42,616 bases of DNA from a virus, in the IMG/VR virus record IMGVR_UViG_3300032046_000064, positions 1 to 42,616 of that record, one strand, 5' to 3'. The translations under genes and the position numbers were made by a program. The notes under the pieces are model-generated. The model searched no databases. It saw only the letters and a program-made list of their open reading frames with translations, and was not told the DNA's origin. Positions 40,717 to 42,616 of this stretch are shown piece after piece. Numbering within the stretch: position 1 is the first letter of the stretch; each line of letters opens with the position of its first letter.

Positions 40717-40745
40717 TTGACATTTGGCTCCAAGTGTGATAGAAT
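40717..40745 (+). promoter_or_regulatory. Late rightward promoter
   Basis: TTGACA (40717-40722), 17-bp spacer, TAGAAT (40740-40745), TGA before the -10. It shares CCAAGTGTG-A-TAGAATAGAA with the capsid promoter, with one base different. It drives TerS and, through the joined ends, TerL, portal and the giant protein. Confidence 0.9.
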
Positions 40746-40766
40746 AGAATATGGTGGGAGACTATA

Positions 40767-41432
40767 ATGACTAGCGGAGCTGTGATACCACTTGAAGGAA
40801 CTGTTATAGACCCAGGTAATCCAGAGGCAATGGCAGAGTCCCTCATCCCCTTCATGGATGATGTGCTGAAGGATAAGTACCTGGCCCTTAGAGCCTGTGG
40901 CTTCACCATCAGAGAAGCAGTCCACCTAATCCCCTCAGAGAGAAACACCACAGGCCACCTGTCGGAAGCTGCAGTTCGTCGCTGGCGAGATGATGACTCC
41001 AAGTTTGCAGAAGCAGAAAGAAACATCAGAACCTACCGAGATGTCCTGGCTAAGGAACATCTGAACATTGAGTTCACCAGAAACTATGCACTAATCCTCC
41101 AGAAGGACTTCGACATCCTCCAGAAGTCTATGAGACCAGTTACAAAAACCTCTTCCAAAGTTAGAATGGCACTTATCTCCAACGGTATGACACCTGAAGA
41201 TGCTGATGCAGCAATGGAGAAGGCCCATGTAGCTACTAATGGTGATGAGCCACTGACCAAGCAGGAGCATGACTACCTCCTCCGAGCCAGAAGCCACTAC
41301 ACTCCACAGCAGTTAGCTATCCTAAAGCAACTGGTAGGTAAGTCAGATGGCAACCAGCCCAGCTGGGTAGACTTCGTTATGGAGATAAGTCGCAGGGAGG
41401 AGAGAGTTAGAATAGAAGGGAGGGCTGGCTAG
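40767..41432 (+). CDS. terS: Terminase small subunit
   Basis: 221 residues, GGGAG six bases before the ATG. LRACGFTIREAVHLI and SEAAVRRWRDDDSKFAEAE form a helix-turn-helix with the arginine-rich recognition helix of small terminases; the central helices (EHLNIEFTRNYALILQKDFD) suit oligomerisation. It recognises the packaging site and passes DNA to TerL, which is six genes away across the window edge. Confidence 0.8.
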   Translation: MTSGAVIPLEGTVIDPGNPEAMAESLIPFMDDVLKDKYLALRACGFTIREAVHLIPSERNTTGHLSEAAVRRWRDDDSKFAEAERNIRTYRDVLAKEHLNIEFTRNYALILQKDFDILQKSMRPVTKTSSKVRMALISNGMTPEDADAAMEKAHVATNGDEPLTKQEHDYLLRARSHYTPQQLAILKQLVGKSDGNQPSWVDFVMEISRREERVRIEGRAG

Positions 41433-41629
41433 TGAGGTTGCCCATTATGTTAAACTTCATACTGTGTGTCTTTGCTATCACAGTGGTTGGACTACTTGAG
41501 TGGGAGGCTCTGAGGCGTGGAGTTGATGGAGTGGCAATGAGTCTTAGCATTGGCACTATTGGTCTGATTGTAGGAGTGAAGGGCAAAGACATCAAGGATG
41601 CCATAACTGGGATATTTAGGAAGCAGTAA
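41432..41629 (+). CDS. Two-helix small membrane protein
   Basis: 65 residues from GTG (GGAGGG seven bases upstream); an ATG 15 bases later is an alternative. Hydrophobic helices: MLNFILCVFAITVVGLL and VAMSLSIGTIGLIVGV. A basic end follows. It could be a second holin or a membrane-anchoring protein; its place in the late operon fits lysis better than the early holin-like gene. Confidence 0.65.
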   Translation: MRLPIMLNFILCVFAITVVGLLEWEALRRGVDGVAMSLSIGTIGLIVGVKGKDIKDAITGIFRKQ

Positions 41630-41775
41630 TGCCAAGATTCAGATATGCAACTAGGGCCAGGAACCTCCCAAGTGCCAGGAAGTCTGCATCTAGCAGGAGG
41701 AACATCCGCAAGGCACAGATGGTCAGGATGGCAAGGTCTGGAGGTAGAGGGACACAGAGGATGAGGAGGAGATAA
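41629..41775 (+). CDS. Very basic small protein
   Basis: 48 residues, about a third Arg and Lys (MPRFRYATRARNLPSARKSA...). Both ends overlap neighbours by TAATG, typical for coupled genes. It could be a DNA-condensing or capsid-internal protein; no domain recognised. Confidence 0.65.
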   Translation: MPRFRYATRARNLPSARKSASSRRNIRKAQMVRMARSGGRGTQRMRRR

Positions 41776-42020
41776 TGCAGCAGATATGCGGGAGCTACAA
41801 CCCAGAGTCAGGGAACATCATGCTGATTCTGGTATTTGATAATGGCTACCGTCTGGAGGCACATTTTGAGGCTCCAAGTGACTTCAGGGGAATGATGTAT
41901 TCACTGGTGGAGTTCTCCAGATTCGTAGACAGGGTGGAGTATCAGTGGAAGAATACAGTTCCAGAACAGTCAGATGCAGACAGAATCATAGAGGAAGTGT
42001 TTAGTAAAGGAGGAGTCTAG
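41775..42020 (+). CDS. Unknown small acidic protein
   Basis: 81 residues. LILVFDNGYRLEAHFE is a beta pair; the rest is helical and acidic. Coupled on both sides. Not recognised. Confidence 0.6.
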   Translation: MQQICGSYNPESGNIMLILVFDNGYRLEAHFEAPSDFRGMMYSLVEFSRFVDRVEYQWKNTVPEQSDADRIIEEVFSKGGV

Positions 42021-42436
42021 TGGTAAAGAAGATTACAGTCCTACCAAGAGGTGGAGTAGTAGGAGTAAAGCCACCTGTAGCACCAACTCCCAGGATACCT
42101 CCCAAGCCTCCAATCACCAGGAACCCAAAGACTGGGTCAGTGATTATCACTCCAGAGTACGAGGCCTGGATGAAGGCTATGCAGGAGGCAGGAAGGACTA
42201 GGGAGGTGGCTCCAGCGCCAGTATCAGCACCACGTCCAAGCATTAAACTCCCAGCTGTGATACAGCAGGAGATAAGCAAGCGGGTGGAGGTGTACAAGCA
42301 ACCCTATAAATTGCCAACTCCAGCCCCAGGGGAGGCAGAGGCATTTAAGGCGATCCCAGGTCAGGTGTATAAGGGGCTGCAGTATTACTACAACCTGTTT
42401 AAGGCAGGAGTGAAGACAAACATCCTGAAGAAGTAG
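42020..42436 (+). CDS. Pro-rich small protein
   Basis: 138 residues from GTG at the end of the previous stop. The first 80 residues are Pro/Val/Lys-rich and probably disordered (VKPPVAPTPRIPPKPPITR). The end is Tyr-rich and helical. Possibly a virion or terminase-region accessory protein. Not recognised. Confidence 0.6.
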   Translation: MVKKITVLPRGGVVGVKPPVAPTPRIPPKPPITRNPKTGSVIITPEYEAWMKAMQEAGRTREVAPAPVSAPRPSIKLPAVIQQEISKRVEVYKQPYKLPTPAPGEAEAFKAIPGQVYKGLQYYYNLFKAGVKTNILKK

Positions 42437-42448
42437 TGGAGGTGGACA

Positions 42449-42616
42449 ATGGTAAGGAAGTGGATACAGAAGGCAATCAAACATCCAGGAGCCCTGACTA
42501 GGAAGGCCAAGTCGGCAGGGATGTCAACAATGGCTTATGCCAGGAGAATGAAGCGTGCTAAGGGTACTACTGGAAAGCAGGCACGGTTAGCACTTACTCT
42601 TGCAAAACTCAGGAAG
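42449..42616 (+). CDS. Small basic phage protein, split by the window edge
   Basis: 56 residues in the window: MVRKWIQKAIKHPGALTRKA, then MSTMAYARRMKRAKGTTGKQ and LALTLAKLRK. It is open at the edge. Overlapping the terminal 17 bases adds Lys and a TAA. The KHPGALTRKAK...GTTGKQARLA pattern is a small family that I know from near terminase genes of many phages. It is probably DNA-binding or capsid-internal. Confidence 0.75.
   Translation, partial: MVRKWIQKAIKHPGALTRKAKSAGMSTMAYARRMKRAKGTTGKQARLALTLAKLRK
42600..42616. repeat. Terminal direct repeat, right copy
   Basis: Matches positions 1-17 at 16 of 17 bases. See the left copy for the reading-frame argument. Confidence 0.7.

Overview
The window looks like an essentially complete, small double-stranded DNA tailed-phage genome (about 42.6 kb), cut open inside a gene. 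The last 17 bases (42600-42616) repeat the first 17 with one mismatch. Overlapping the ends completes a small basic gene that runs off the right edge, so the molecule is probably circular or terminally redundant, with a true length near 42,599. Strong Shine-Dalgarno (SD) sites, sigma-70-type promoters and GTG/TTG starts point to a bacterial host. No integrase or clear CI-type repressor is seen, so it is probably lytic. Host identity cannot be settled here: GC is moderate, CpG is strongly depleted, and two LexA-like boxes of the GAAC-N4-GTTC class would fit a Gram-positive, actinobacterial or Chloroflexi-like host (weak inference).

Rightward (late) arm: it starts at a promoter at 40717-40745 and continues through the window edge. 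Genes are TerS, a small membrane protein, three small proteins and the split basic gene, then an HExxH protein, TerL, the portal and a giant 2053-residue virion protein with an N-terminal lytic transglycosylase domain. A second promoter (9825-9853) drives the scaffold-like protein, the major capsid protein and a second capsid-region protein, followed by a hairpin terminator/attenuator. Next come four tiny ORFs, small head/tail proteins, a protein with eleven 19-21-residue repeats, a 943-residue tail protein with a composition-shifted tip, two proteins sharing a triplicated adaptor-like domain (one fused to a propeller-like region), and a coiled coil. Last is a lysis module: a TIM-barrel glycosidase followed in the -1 frame by an NlpC/P60 peptidase domain that has no start codon of its own.

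Leftward (early) arm, 38114 down to 23445: about 20 small, mostly unknown proteins (zinc ribbons, single-helix membrane peptides), then a HTH protein, a RepA-like ATPase, an AbrB-type regulator with its own promoter, an SSB-like protein, a Cas4-like nuclease, HNH endonuclease, holin-like protein, Sak4-like recombinase, ERCC4-type nuclease, DNA methyltransferase, MazG-like protein and a family A DNA polymerase split by an intein. A second short leftward operon (40612 to about 39177) carries more small zinc-ribbon proteins.

Between the two leftward operons lies a rightward single-gene cassette (38256-39087). It has its own promoter and terminator, is rich in CpG and CTAG unlike its surroundings, and is flanked by near-identical LexA-like boxes: a probable moron. 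Six promoters, all TTGACA-like/17 bp/TGn-TATAAT-like, and three copies of a 34-bp AT-rich motif beside four of them suggest a coordinated regulatory or replication circuit. The best leads are the moron, the 34-bp motif, the GH/NlpC frame change, the polymerase intein with Ala at +1, and a tRNA-like leader with competing pairings.
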